From the NCBI GenBank assembly GCA_030627205.1, contig DAOUSN010000003.1:34343-98342 (forward strand): a DNA stretch of 64,000 bases, read 5' to 3'. A model generated the notes under the pieces. That model saw only the letters and a program-made list of their open reading frames with translations. It did not search any database and was not told where the DNA came from. The DNA is from Methylococcaceae bacterium (GTDB lineage: Bacteria > Pseudomonadota > Gammaproteobacteria > Methylococcales > Methylomonadaceae). Below, in pieces: positions 18,589 to 27,226 of this stretch. Positions within the stretch are counted from its first letter, which is position 1. Every line of letters begins with the position of its first letter. Made by a program: the position numbers and the translations under genes.

Positions 18589-19803
18589 ATGGCTGTTAAT
18601 CAACCTCCGTTTCCAAAAATGAACCCTGTCGCTGGAATTTCTCTTGGCACGACTAATGCTGGGATTAAACAAACTGAACGTGATGATTTATTGATTATGG
18701 AAATGGTTGAAGGCGGAAGTTGTGCCGCTGTTTTTACTCAAAATGCCTTTTGTGCCGCTCCAGTTCATATTGCTAAATCCCATTTGGGAAAAAATCCTCG
18801 TTGGTTAGTGATTAATTCAGGGAATGCAAATGCAGGAACAGGGCAACAAGGAATGGATGATGCTTTAAAGAGTTGCATTAGCATTGCCCAACTTATGCAA
18901 GGAGAAAGTTCACAAGTTTTACCTTTTTCCACAGGAGTTATTGGAGAAAACTTGCCGATTCAAAAAATGACGGCGGTATTTCCTAATGCAATTGAAAAAT
19001 TAGATGAAACAAATTGGCAGCAAGCGGCTACGTCAATTATGACCACCGATACTTTTGCTAAAGGAGCCTCTAAAGTCATTGATTTAAAGGGAGAAAAAAT
19101 CACCATTACAGGGATTTCCAAAGGGGCTGGAATGATACACCCTAATATGGCAACGATGTTAGGTTTTATTGCAACAGATGCTAAAATCTCACAATCTTTA
19201 TTACAAAACTGTTTATTTCATGCGGTCGAACACTCGTTTAATCGGATTACTATTGATGGAGATACCTCAACCAATGATGCTTGTGTTTTAATGGCAAGTG
19301 GGTGTTCTAAAGTGGCTGAAATTACAGCGGATAGTAAGAGTTATTCAGTTTTTTCAAATGCAATAGAAAGTGTTTGTAAATCATTAGCTGAGGCAATTGT
19401 TAGCGATGGAGAGGGCGCGACTAAATTTATTCGTATCAAGATTGAGCAAGCATTCAATCAAGAGGAAGCTATTATGGTTGGTAAAACTATCGCCCATTCT
19501 CCCCTAGTAAAAACAGCTTTTTTCGCGAGTGATCCTAATTGGGGACGAATTTTAGCCGCTGTGGGTCGATCTGAGATTAAAAATCTTAATGTGGAAAAAA
19601 TTGAAATTTATTTAGATGAGGTTTGTATTGTTAAAAAAGGCTGTCGTGCAACAAGTTATAGTGAATCGGCAGGGCAAGTAGTGATGGATAAAAATGAAAT
19701 TACGGTGACGGTTAAATTAGGTCGAGGGGATGTTAAAGAAGAAATAATAACGTGTGATTTATCGTATGATTATGTGAAAATTAACGCAGAGTATAGAACT
19801 TAG
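18589..19803 (+). CDS. argJ: Bifunctional glutamate N-acetyltransferase/ornithine acetyltransferase
   Basis: ArgJ recycles the acetyl group from N-acetylornithine to glutamate in arginine synthesis. The 404-residue precursor self-cleaves before the conserved threonine in GAGMIHPNMATMLGF, giving alpha and beta chains. Other family segments are INSGNANAGTG, VLPFSTGVIGE and SDPNWGRILAAVGRS. It follows the cation transporter gene by five bases. Upstream genes have no obvious link to arginine, so the operon is probably a housekeeping run of convenience. Confidence 0.95.
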   Translation: MAVNQPPFPKMNPVAGISLGTTNAGIKQTERDDLLIMEMVEGGSCAAVFTQNAFCAAPVHIAKSHLGKNPRWLVINSGNANAGTGQQGMDDALKSCISIAQLMQGESSQVLPFSTGVIGENLPIQKMTAVFPNAIEKLDETNWQQAATSIMTTDTFAKGASKVIDLKGEKITITGISKGAGMIHPNMATMLGFIATDAKISQSLLQNCLFHAVEHSFNRITIDGDTSTNDACVLMASGCSKVAEITADSKSYSVFSNAIESVCKSLAEAIVSDGEGATKFIRIKIEQAFNQEEAIMVGKTIAHSPLVKTAFFASDPNWGRILAAVGRSEIKNLNVEKIEIYLDEVCIVKKGCRATSYSESAGQVVMDKNEITVTVKLGRGDVKEEIITCDLSYDYVKINAEYRT

Positions 19804-20076
19804 CCATAGTAAATTAATAAAGTTGTAATTTTTATACCTAAGATTCAGTTAAAACAAAGAAGTTTACCGTAAGCACTTAAATCATTTAGCTCTATGTAAC
19901 CTGAATTCGGGATAATAAAAATAGGTAACCTTTTTTTAAAAATGCAAAAATATGATGTGTTAAATTATAGGATAAGTTGAGGTATAAGCGTATCTTTCAA
20001 GTGAGATAACATAAATGCTGCACCTTTGTGGGCTTGCTTTCAAATTAACTAACACCTTAATTAACAAGGATAAAAA

Positions 20077-20973
20077 ATGAGCTTAATGATAAAAGATAAA
20101 TACATCGACCCCTTTACCGATTTTGGATTTAAACATATTTTTGGAAAAGAAGAAAATAAACGCTTTCTAATTAGTTTCTTAAATGATTTATTAGAATTAA
20201 AGTATAAAATTGTCGATATTAGTTATCGAAACCTAGAAAAATTAGGTTTAAGTATTATTGATAGAAAAGCAATATTTGATGTGTATTGTACCGATGAAAA
20301 AAATAATAACTTTATTGTAGAATTACAACGTTCACAACAAAAGTATTTTAAAGATAGAAGTATTTATTACACCTCCTTTCCCATTCAAGAACAATCTAAA
20401 AAAGGCGCCTGGGATTATCGATTGACAAAAATATATTTCATAGGGATTCTTGAATTTACCTTTGATGACATGCGCCTCAAAAAAGATCAAAATAATGAAG
20501 ACTATTTAACCAAAGTACAATTACTTGATTGTAAAGATAAGTCCGTTTTTTACGATAAACTGACCTATTATTATTTAGAAATGCCTAAATTTAGAAAAAA
20601 AGAAGAAGACTTAGCGACCCATTTAGATTATTGGTTGTATTACTTAAATAATTTAGCCAGTACAACAGAAATTCCAGACGTATTAAAAAAAGATGAGTTA
20701 TTACAAGAAGCCTTTGAGGTTGTTGAATTTATAGCACTAGGTAAAGATGAGAAATTTTCTTATCAGCAAGATGTAAAAGCACGTTGGGATAATAAAGCCT
20801 GCTTAGATTTTGCAACTGAAACAGGCTTTGAAAAAGGAATAGAAAAAGGAATAGAAAAAGGGTTAAATAAAATTGTAAAAGCGATGATAAAAAAAGGGCT
20901 GGATTTAGCTTTAATTTCTGAAATAACAGGAACTTCTATGGAGAATTTACAAATGCTAATTACTAAATTATAG
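20077..20973 (+). CDS. Rpn family PD-(D/E)XK nuclease
   Basis: The N-terminal YIDPFTDFGFKHIFG is the signature of the Rpn (recombination-promoting nuclease, formerly transposase_31) family. The nuclease core is RKAIFDVYCTDEKNNNFIVELQ, giving the D...ExQ active site. The C-terminus carries a short EKGI repeat (a 12-base unit repeated near 20829-20862), a common length-variable hinge in these proteins, then a helical tail. At 298 residues it is full length. A good ribosome site (AAGGA) precedes the ATG. The 273 bases upstream hold no gene I can see. Its 3' end overlaps the SCO-MauG gene tail to tail by 11 bases. Confidence 0.9.
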   Translation: MSLMIKDKYIDPFTDFGFKHIFGKEENKRFLISFLNDLLELKYKIVDISYRNLEKLGLSIIDRKAIFDVYCTDEKNNNFIVELQRSQQKYFKDRSIYYTSFPIQEQSKKGAWDYRLTKIYFIGILEFTFDDMRLKKDQNNEDYLTKVQLLDCKDKSVFYDKLTYYYLEMPKFRKKEEDLATHLDYWLYYLNNLASTTEIPDVLKKDELLQEAFEVVEFIALGKDEKFSYQQDVKARWDNKACLDFATETGFEKGIEKGIEKGLNKIVKAMIKKGLDLALISEITGTSMENLQMLITKL

Positions 20974-22711
20974 GTTGAGTTAATCCATCTGCCACTAACT
21001 CAGTGATATTATCACCTGTTAGCGCATTTAAAAAAGTCACTAATGCTTGTATTTCTGAGGCATTAAGATTTAAAGGTTGAATTAATGGCGACAAGGTTTC
21101 ATTTGCAATTCCACCTCGATTATAAAATTCAACCACTTGTTGTAACGTATTAAATTTACCATTGTGCATATAAGGTGCCGTTAAAGCGATATTACGTAAA
21201 CTGGGAGTTTTATATTGCCAACGATGTTTTGGATTTTGGGTGATTTCATATAAACCTAAATCATTAGCTTTTTTTTCAGCAACACTATTAATAATCTCAG
21301 TTTTTACTTTAATAAAAAAACCTTCAGCCATTTGAATAGAACGATAATTTGATATATTTACCATAGAATCCGCAAAACCGATCCCTGTATTATGCAATTT
21401 TTGATCAGTAAATAAAGCATCATGAGTATTGAATTGATGACAAACCGAACAGCCTGCTTTACCTTTAAATAACTCAAAACCTTGTTTTACCTGTGCGTTA
21501 ACCGCATCTTTCTGATGGCCATAATACCAACGGTCGAAAGCAGAGTTTGCCGAATTTAAAGTGCGCTCATAACTAGCAATTGCTTTGCCAATATTTTCCA
21601 TATTGATGGCGTTTGAAAATGCAGCTTCAAATAAACCTTGATAATCAGCTAAGGTTTTAATTTTCTCAAGTAACCAGCCTATTGAAGGATTACCCATTTC
21701 ATTAGTGGCTAATAATGGCGACCACACTTGTTGTTCTAAAGAAAATTCACGCCCATCATGAAACAGTCGTTTAAAATAGCCAACATTATAAAGTGTCTGA
21801 GCATTACGACGTACTGTTTGCCCTTCAATCCCTACCGCTGTTGCCATTTCATTACTACCAAAACCTTGATCTGGAATATGACACATGGCACAAGAAATCG
21901 TATTATTTAACGATAACCGTCGATCATAAAATAACTTTTTACCCAATTCAATTTTTTTCTTAGTTAGAGGATTATTTTTTGGAATAACTAAAGCAGGCAA
22001 ACCTAAAGGAATATTAACTGATAGAGTGGATTTATTATACTTTATCGGTATGGGTTTATTAACAGGATGTTCTAATAACAGGGTTTTAATATCGTTAATC
22101 AAGGTATCAGTATGTAAAAACGACACGCTGTAAATATTGCGAATTTGTCGGCGGTTATCAATTAAAAAGACGCGCAAAAGATGTGAAAATGTGCCTATAA
22201 ACTTTCCATTCTTATCAACTATTTTTTGTAAATTTTGTTGATAATGTTTTAAAATAGGCTGTAATTGCTCCTCAGATTCTGTCGTTAAAAATTGCCAATT
22301 AACTCCAGAAAAACTTCGCCCATATTCTGCCATCACCGCTGGTGTATCATGCTGTGGATTAAAGCTCATGGTTAATAGTTTAACTTTATTTTTCAACTCA
22401 GGCTGTGTTTTTAAACGTGATTTTAATTGGTGTAAAACCGATGTTGCTAATGGACACCCATTGATATCAGAGCAAGTTGAATAAATAAAACTGATGACTA
22501 TCACCTTATTATCAAATAAGTCATATAAGCTTTGAGTTTTAGCGTGAATATCTAAGACTTCTCCATCCTCAGCTAATCCCAATAGCGGCAACTCATAACT
22601 TCCCACTAAAGGTGCGTCAAATTTTAATGGGCTATAACCCATCGCTAATGTATCCGCTTGTACGGGTATTAAACCGCACCAGCAAAAGAGAATAATGACT
22701 AAATAGCCCAT
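20963..22711 (-). CDS. Fused SCO copper chaperone and di-haem MauG-like cytochrome c peroxidase
   Basis: The 582-residue protein begins with a signal peptide (cut near VQA-DT). Residues 30-215 form a SCO1/SenC thioredoxin-like domain with copper-binding Cys80 and Cys86 (CSDINGC) and His177 (FSHLLRVFLID). Residues 248-570 form a di-haem peroxidase of the MauG/CcpA family, with haem motifs CAMCH (274-278) and CSVCH (421-425). In Hyphomicrobium the methanethiol oxidase gene is accompanied by separate SCO and mauG-type genes; here both are one polypeptide. It follows mtoX with a TAATG overlap. The inferred role is copper delivery and oxidative maturation of the oxidase in the periplasm. Confidence 0.9.
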   Translation of the reverse strand: MGYLVIILFCWCGLIPVQADTLAMGYSPLKFDAPLVGSYELPLLGLAEDGEVLDIHAKTQSLYDLFDNKVIVISFIYSTCSDINGCPLATSVLHQLKSRLKTQPELKNKVKLLTMSFNPQHDTPAVMAEYGRSFSGVNWQFLTTESEEQLQPILKHYQQNLQKIVDKNGKFIGTFSHLLRVFLIDNRRQIRNIYSVSFLHTDTLINDIKTLLLEHPVNKPIPIKYNKSTLSVNIPLGLPALVIPKNNPLTKKKIELGKKLFYDRRLSLNNTISCAMCHIPDQGFGSNEMATAVGIEGQTVRRNAQTLYNVGYFKRLFHDGREFSLEQQVWSPLLATNEMGNPSIGWLLEKIKTLADYQGLFEAAFSNAINMENIGKAIASYERTLNSANSAFDRWYYGHQKDAVNAQVKQGFELFKGKAGCSVCHQFNTHDALFTDQKLHNTGIGFADSMVNISNYRSIQMAEGFFIKVKTEIINSVAEKKANDLGLYEITQNPKHRWQYKTPSLRNIALTAPYMHNGKFNTLQQVVEFYNRGGIANETLSPLIQPLNLNASEIQALVTFLNALTGDNITELVADGLTQPII

Positions 22712-24030
22712 TATTTTTTAACTTTTTCCGAATATAAAGCATACGCACCAAAACGCATTTGATGCGCTCTACCTAATTTTTCTTTAATAAAATCAATGCT
22801 AAATTGAGGAGTTAACTTTTTACCATCCCAATGAAATAATTTCAAATATTGTTCATTGTCATTGGCTTTTTTATCCCAATTAGATAATAATGATGAGGTA
22901 TAATATAAACGTTTACCATCCCAGCTAGATGAGACCATATTAACTTGTTTTCCAATTACTTTTTCATAAACTTGCTTAGGCTTAAACGGATCTGAAATAT
23001 CAAAACCACGGGTTTTACCATCCATAAATGTATTCACCCATAACATCTGGTCATCACTCTGAATTGAAATATCAACAGGTAATGGAATTTTGCTTGGGTC
23101 GCCAATATTAGCTACGTCTTTTGCCTGCCACTCACCTGCTTTGTCTTGATGAATGAGCCAAATTTTTGAGGTTAATGCGGTAGTGGTAAAACAATATTCA
23201 TGTTCAGGTTTAATTGCACAACGAATTTCTAAAGGCGCACCAGTTACGTCTAACACTTTTTTCGGTTGACGCGTATGTAAGTTCCAAACAACCACAGTAT
23301 TACCAAATTGCTGCATTGCCTTGGAATCATTTAGCATTTTTCCAAAATCCATCATATAATTATTCCAGCCTGTAAATGAGGAGGTAAACAAAACATTTTT
23401 ACTGGGTAAAGCACGGACATCATAACCAAATCCATCGGCATATTTACCAGATTTTATTGCCCCTTGTAAATCTTTATCCGTAGGCATCCAATAGGTTTTA
23501 ATATACTCACCTGCATTGGTATATTCTACTAAAGCCGTGTTTCCACCGTGATTTTTATGATTGGATAACCCTGTAATTAACATTCGTCCTGGTAAAGCAT
23601 AAGTAGTATGAGGACCGACAACACCCCCACTTTTAGCGACAAAATCAGTAATGGTTTTATACAACACAGGTTTAGCAGGATCGGTATGTACATCAAAAAT
23701 AAAAATTTTATTGGTATCTAGTCCTCCTGCCCATAAATAATGGCGGTCATCAGTAAAACCTGAATGATGGGCTTCATTGCGACCTCCTACCGACAGTGAA
23801 TTAATAACTTTACCGTAATTTTTAGATTTTGGGTTAACCGCAACCGTGACGAGTTTATCTTGTTCATCTCCCAAACCTTTAATACCTAATGTCCATACAT
23901 AAACAAAATCTTCTTGCCCTTGAATTTTTACCATGTAAGGCGACATACAGGTTTCATCCGCTTGGACATTAGTTACAACTCCCACGCTTAATGCTAAAGA
24001 TATTGATAAAAATAGTGATTTTAATTTCAT
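22711..24030 (-). CDS. mtoX: SBP56-type methanethiol oxidase, periplasmic
   Basis: SBP56 (selenium-binding protein) family proteins oxidise methanethiol to formaldehyde, sulphide and peroxide; the bacterial enzyme is copper dependent. The 439-residue sequence has an export signal (SLALSVGVVTNVQA-DE) and family segments CMSPYM, NEAHHSGFTDDRHYLWAGGLDTNKIFI cut here in the middle, GPHTTYALPGRML, NHGGN and LGRAHQMRFG, with several conserved histidines for metal. The partner SCO-MauG gene overlaps its stop. A ribosome site AGAGGAAG lies at 24037-24044, and a likely TetR operator lies just upstream. In a methylotroph the formaldehyde would enter C1 metabolism. Confidence 0.92.
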   Translation of the reverse strand: MKLKSLFLSISLALSVGVVTNVQADETCMSPYMVKIQGQEDFVYVWTLGIKGLGDEQDKLVTVAVNPKSKNYGKVINSLSVGGRNEAHHSGFTDDRHYLWAGGLDTNKIFIFDVHTDPAKPVLYKTITDFVAKSGGVVGPHTTYALPGRMLITGLSNHKNHGGNTALVEYTNAGEYIKTYWMPTDKDLQGAIKSGKYADGFGYDVRALPSKNVLFTSSFTGWNNYMMDFGKMLNDSKAMQQFGNTVVVWNLHTRQPKKVLDVTGAPLEIRCAIKPEHEYCFTTTALTSKIWLIHQDKAGEWQAKDVANIGDPSKIPLPVDISIQSDDQMLWVNTFMDGKTRGFDISDPFKPKQVYEKVIGKQVNMVSSSWDGKRLYYTSSLLSNWDKKANDNEQYLKLFHWDGKKLTPQFSIDFIKEKLGRAHQMRFGAYALYSEKVKK

Positions 24031-24056
24031 GGTTTTCTTCCTCTGTTTTATTATTA

Positions 24057-24067
24057 GACTGGTCGTC
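24057..24067. promoter_or_regulatory. Putative TetR operator ahead of mtoX
   Basis: GACTGGTCGTC lies 27 bases upstream of the mtoX start. Its core GAC-NN-GTC is palindromic and extended by GTC on one side. A near-copy (GACCAGTCGTC) lies just upstream of the tetR gene and nowhere else I noticed. On the minus strand the site lies directly downstream of a TATAAT box at 24071-24076, a position where a repressor would block transcription. Confidence 0.6.
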
Positions 24068-24070
24068 TTT

Positions 24071-24076
24071 ATTATA
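24071..24076 (-). promoter_or_regulatory. Likely -10 element of the mtoX promoter
   Basis: The minus strand reads TATAAT here, 41 bases ahead of the mtoX ATG and three bases from the operator-like site. The -35 region is AT-rich and lacks a good consensus, so activation or weak basal expression is possible. Confidence 0.45.
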
Positions 24077-24128
24077 TTTTTTGCTGTAAGTTATTATTTT
24101 ATTGCGTGGTTATAAATTTTTTATAAAT

Positions 24129-24719
24129 TCAAACACAAAAATAATCCCCTAGTAAATAGTTACAACATTCTTTTAAAGGCTGAACTGAACGCTCAATTTT
24201 CATGCGTAATAACGCACCTTGCCAAAGATTGACTAATAAATCAGCCATAAGAATGACACTTAAATCTTGGCGTATTGTGCCTTGTTGTTGAGCCGCTAAT
24301 AAACCCTGCTGTAAACAATCTCTATAATTACCAACAGCATCCACTAACGCTTTTCGGCATAAATCACTGCTATCCCCCATTTCTCCCATAAAATTACCCA
24401 ATAAACAACCATCTTGAAAATCATTAGCGGCTGACGCTTTAATTAAATGTTCAAAATAGTTTTGTAAGCTCATCAATGCATTTTCGGGGTTTTCCTGTAA
24501 ATATTGCTGTAATTGTTCAATAAATGGATGAATATAATGCAAAGTCACTTCGGCTGCAAAGGCTTCCTTACTGGAGAAATAATGGTAAAAAGATCCTTTG
24601 GGAATATTAACGGCCTCTAAAATTTCCTTTAACCCAGTACCATGATAACCTTTAGCCATAAACAACTCGACACCTTTATCAAGTAACTGCTGATGATTGT
24701 GTAAATTTTTTTGTACCAT
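24129..24719 (-). CDS. TetR family transcriptional regulator
   Basis: The 196-residue protein has the TetR helix-turn-helix at the N-terminus: LDKGVELFMAKGYHGTGLKEILEAVNIPKGSFYHYFSSKEAF in three short blocks of the usual spacing. The C-terminal ligand domain (TetR_C type with LLVNLWQGALLRMKIE) is variable. It is transcribed in the same direction as mtoX and lies just upstream of it. Two matching operator-like sites, one ahead of itself and one ahead of mtoX, suggest that it represses both. The inducer could be methanethiol or a product, but this is inference. Confidence 0.9.
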   Translation of the reverse strand: MVQKNLHNHQQLLDKGVELFMAKGYHGTGLKEILEAVNIPKGSFYHYFSSKEAFAAEVTLHYIHPFIEQLQQYLQENPENALMSLQNYFEHLIKASAANDFQDGCLLGNFMGEMGDSSDLCRKALVDAVGNYRDCLQQGLLAAQQQGTIRQDLSVILMADLLVNLWQGALLRMKIERSVQPLKECCNYLLGDYFCV

Positions 24720-24731
24720 TACTTATTATCC

Positions 24732-24742
24732 GACCAGTCGTC
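24732..24742. promoter_or_regulatory. Putative TetR operator ahead of the tetR gene
   Basis: GACCAGTCGTC lies 13 bases upstream of the tetR ATG. It shares the GAC-NN-GTCGTC pattern and the following TTTA with the site ahead of mtoX. The position would allow autoregulation. Confidence 0.6.
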
Positions 24743-25012
24743 TTTAAAAGCAAGTATATAAAAATTTATCTTTCTAAATATTTTAAAGATTGTTATTATT
24801 TTATTAACTTATTGGCATTGATTCTGATTTTTTATTATTTACATTCCAATACCTTTTAGAACATATTTTTGTCATATTATAGTGGCATACTTTAATCTCT
24901 ATTAATCGTAACTGTACGCAATTTAATACCACTTTCAACCATCATAAGCTTATAATATTGCTTGTGGTCATAATTAATCTAATTTAGTGAAAAGAATAAA
25001 CTTGAAACGAAA

Positions 25013-25864
25013 ATGAATATACTACACATCTCAGATATGCACTTTGGTACTCGTCACTGGCTCGGAAAAAGTGAATTATTGTTAGAAAAACTAAACAGCT
25101 ATACAGCTGATATTGTCATCAACACTGGCGATAATACCACTGATGCTCTAGAAAATGAATTTGAAGCGGCTGGAAAATTTTTGAAGACAATTAATTGTCA
25201 ACACGTTGTTTCAATTCCTGGGAATCATGATAAACGAAATATGCGAAGTGCTGATTATTTTCGCCAATATATTGAAGACATCGAAGTTGTTCGCCCATTA
25301 AATCGTGATAAATGTAAAAAGAGGAATATCTTTCTTGATGGAAATACCAATGGCATAAAGGAACATTTTACTGACATCAATTTTCTTAAAAACATCACAA
25401 TCAATGGTGAATCCTTATTAATAGTGTGCTTAGATTCCAATTCACTCTATAAAGATAACGGTTTTGTAGATAATGAAATATTGAAAACACTTTCTCATGC
25501 GATTAACAAATCGAGTTACGATAAAATAATTTTGCTAACTCACCACTCTATTTTAGATACTGATTCAGATCCTCTTTTCAATTCCAGAATCGTTGTCGAG
25601 TTTGTCAAAGAACATAATATAGAACATGTTTTCTGTGGTCATACGCATCATTTATCAATAATGCGCTCAACCGACCTCTATCACAAACACTCCTTTACTC
25701 AATATAAGAATGGGTCACTATCAAGTGGCAATACACTCAACGATACAAATATGTTTCTGTTCTATAAAAACTTTGACACTAAAGCAATGGAAATCCACGT
25801 AGTTAGAGCTATTATTGAAAATAAATGCCTGAGATTTAAAGAGGAAATAATTACCATTTACTAA
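25013..25864 (+). CDS. Calcineurin-like metallophosphoesterase
   Basis: The 283-residue cytosolic protein shows all the metal-binding blocks of the metallophosphoesterase fold in order: HISDMHFG (residues 4-11), NTGDNTTD, GNHDKRN, LLTHHSILDTD and FCGHTHH. It has no signal peptide. Such proteins hydrolyse phosphodiesters or nucleic acids. It is the first gene of a three-gene run with a PtuA-like ATPase 21 bases downstream, so a role as an extra component of the same defence-like unit is likely but inferred. The 293 bases between it and tetR hold only the TetR operator and AT-rich sequence. Confidence 0.88.
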   Translation: MNILHISDMHFGTRHWLGKSELLLEKLNSYTADIVINTGDNTTDALENEFEAAGKFLKTINCQHVVSIPGNHDKRNMRSADYFRQYIEDIEVVRPLNRDKCKKRNIFLDGNTNGIKEHFTDINFLKNITINGESLLIVCLDSNSLYKDNGFVDNEILKTLSHAINKSSYDKIILLTHHSILDTDSDPLFNSRIVVEFVKEHNIEHVFCGHTHHLSIMRSTDLYHKHSFTQYKNGSLSSGNTLNDTNMFLFYKNFDTKAMEIHVVRAIIENKCLRFKEEIITIY

Positions 25865-25885
25865 TAAAATCATTAAGGTAATAAA

Positions 25886-27226
25886 ATGCGTATTCAAAAA
25901 TTACAGCTTAAAAATTTTCGATGTTTTGAAACATTAGATATAACGTTTCCAAACTCTAATTTAGCAATTTTTATTGGTTTGAATGGATCTGGGAAAACGG
26001 CGATATTTAATGCTATTGAGTCAAGTTTTGCCAATTTTCCAGAAATTATTGTTCCAAGACTAACGTCCGACTTTGATGAAAAAAAATTTAAAGAATTAAC
26101 ACAAGAAGAAATTAATGAAACTAGACTTGGGGAAATTAAATTTAGTGCTGAGGATATTTCAATCAACGCCTCTGAAACTTCGATTGAAAGCTGTTTAAAA
26201 AATGAGGATAAAATGGTTTCATGGAAAACCGTTTATGCTAAAAATAATCCACAATCCTGTGCAATTTCAATCACTCATCAAAGTAACTTTACAGATAAAA
26301 ACCAAACTCATCTTTTTAACAGATTTATTTGTATTGCTTACGATGCTGTTAAAACAAAAGCCAACATTCATACAATAGATTGGAGGGGATCATATTATTC
26401 TACGTTTGATAAGTTTAAAGGCTGGTTTATAGAAGAAGAAAACATAGAAAATGAACTCATTAATGATAAAAAAGATTTTAGTTTTACCAATCCAAAATTA
26501 AATGTTATTAGAAAAGCAATGCATTTATTTTTAAACGAATTACTCAATGCTAATTTTCATGACCTTAAAGTTAAAAGAATTTATCATGCAACAGAAAGCA
26601 TGGGAACATACGAAGAAGAAATAAAAAAATATGAAAGCTTTTTAACCATTAAACATGATGATAAAGTATTAAAATTAACACAACTATCCGCAGGACAACG
26701 CATATTATTAGATTTAGTGGGAGATATATCCTATAGACTGGTTATTTCTAATCGTGACCTGAAAGAAAACCATGATTATTCTAATACCGTTTTAGTATCA
26801 ACGGGGATTGTTTTAATTGATGAAATAGATTTACATTTACATCCTCAATGGCAAAGAGAGGTATTACCAGCTTTACAAAAAACCTTTCCGAATATTCAAT
26901 TTATTGTTACCACTCACTCTCCCTTAGTATTAAGTAAAATAGATAAAGATAATATATTTATATTGAAAAATAATAAATTATATCAACCTTCTAGTAATTC
27001 TATTGGACGTGATTCTAGTGATATTCTTGAAGAAATTATGGATATATCGCCACGTCCCAAAGAGATTGAAGATTTATCAAAAAGTTACTTTTCTTTAATT
27101 AATAAAAACTTATTTGATGAGGCTAATAAAGTTCGTCAACAACTTTCAGAAAAATTAGATCCTCAAGATCCCATTTTCATTAGAGCAGATGCAGTAATAA
27201 CACGTAAAAAGTTATTAAGACAATGA
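25886..27226 (+). CDS. PtuA-like AAA/ABC-type ATPase
   Basis: This 446-residue ATPase belongs to the OLD/RecF-like group used in defence systems such as Septu and several retrons. Walker A GLNGSGKT is at residues 31-38, the ABC signature LSAGQR lies near 270, Walker B is GIVLIDEIDLHLHPQWQ and the switch histidine is TTHSP. The N-terminal RIQKLQLKNFRCFE is typical of SMC-like heads. It overlaps the HNH gene by ATGA. In Septu (PtuA-PtuB), the ATPase forms a complex with an HNH nuclease that cuts DNA on infection; the gene order here matches. Confidence 0.85.
   Translation: MRIQKLQLKNFRCFETLDITFPNSNLAIFIGLNGSGKTAIFNAIESSFANFPEIIVPRLTSDFDEKKFKELTQEEINETRLGEIKFSAEDISINASETSIESCLKNEDKMVSWKTVYAKNNPQSCAISITHQSNFTDKNQTHLFNRFICIAYDAVKTKANIHTIDWRGSYYSTFDKFKGWFIEEENIENELINDKKDFSFTNPKLNVIRKAMHLFLNELLNANFHDLKVKRIYHATESMGTYEEEIKKYESFLTIKHDDKVLKLTQLSAGQRILLDLVGDISYRLVISNRDLKENHDYSNTVLVSTGIVLIDEIDLHLHPQWQREVLPALQKTFPNIQFIVTTHSPLVLSKIDKDNIFILKNNKLYQPSSNSIGRDSSDILEEIMDISPRPKEIEDLSKSYFSLINKNLFDEANKVRQQLSEKLDPQDPIFIRADAVITRKKLLRQ

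Noticed and set aside
20077-20973. Rpn gene as part of an insertion sequence with terminal repeats
   Set aside because: I found no inverted ends or target duplications around it; Rpn proteins are usually single genes.
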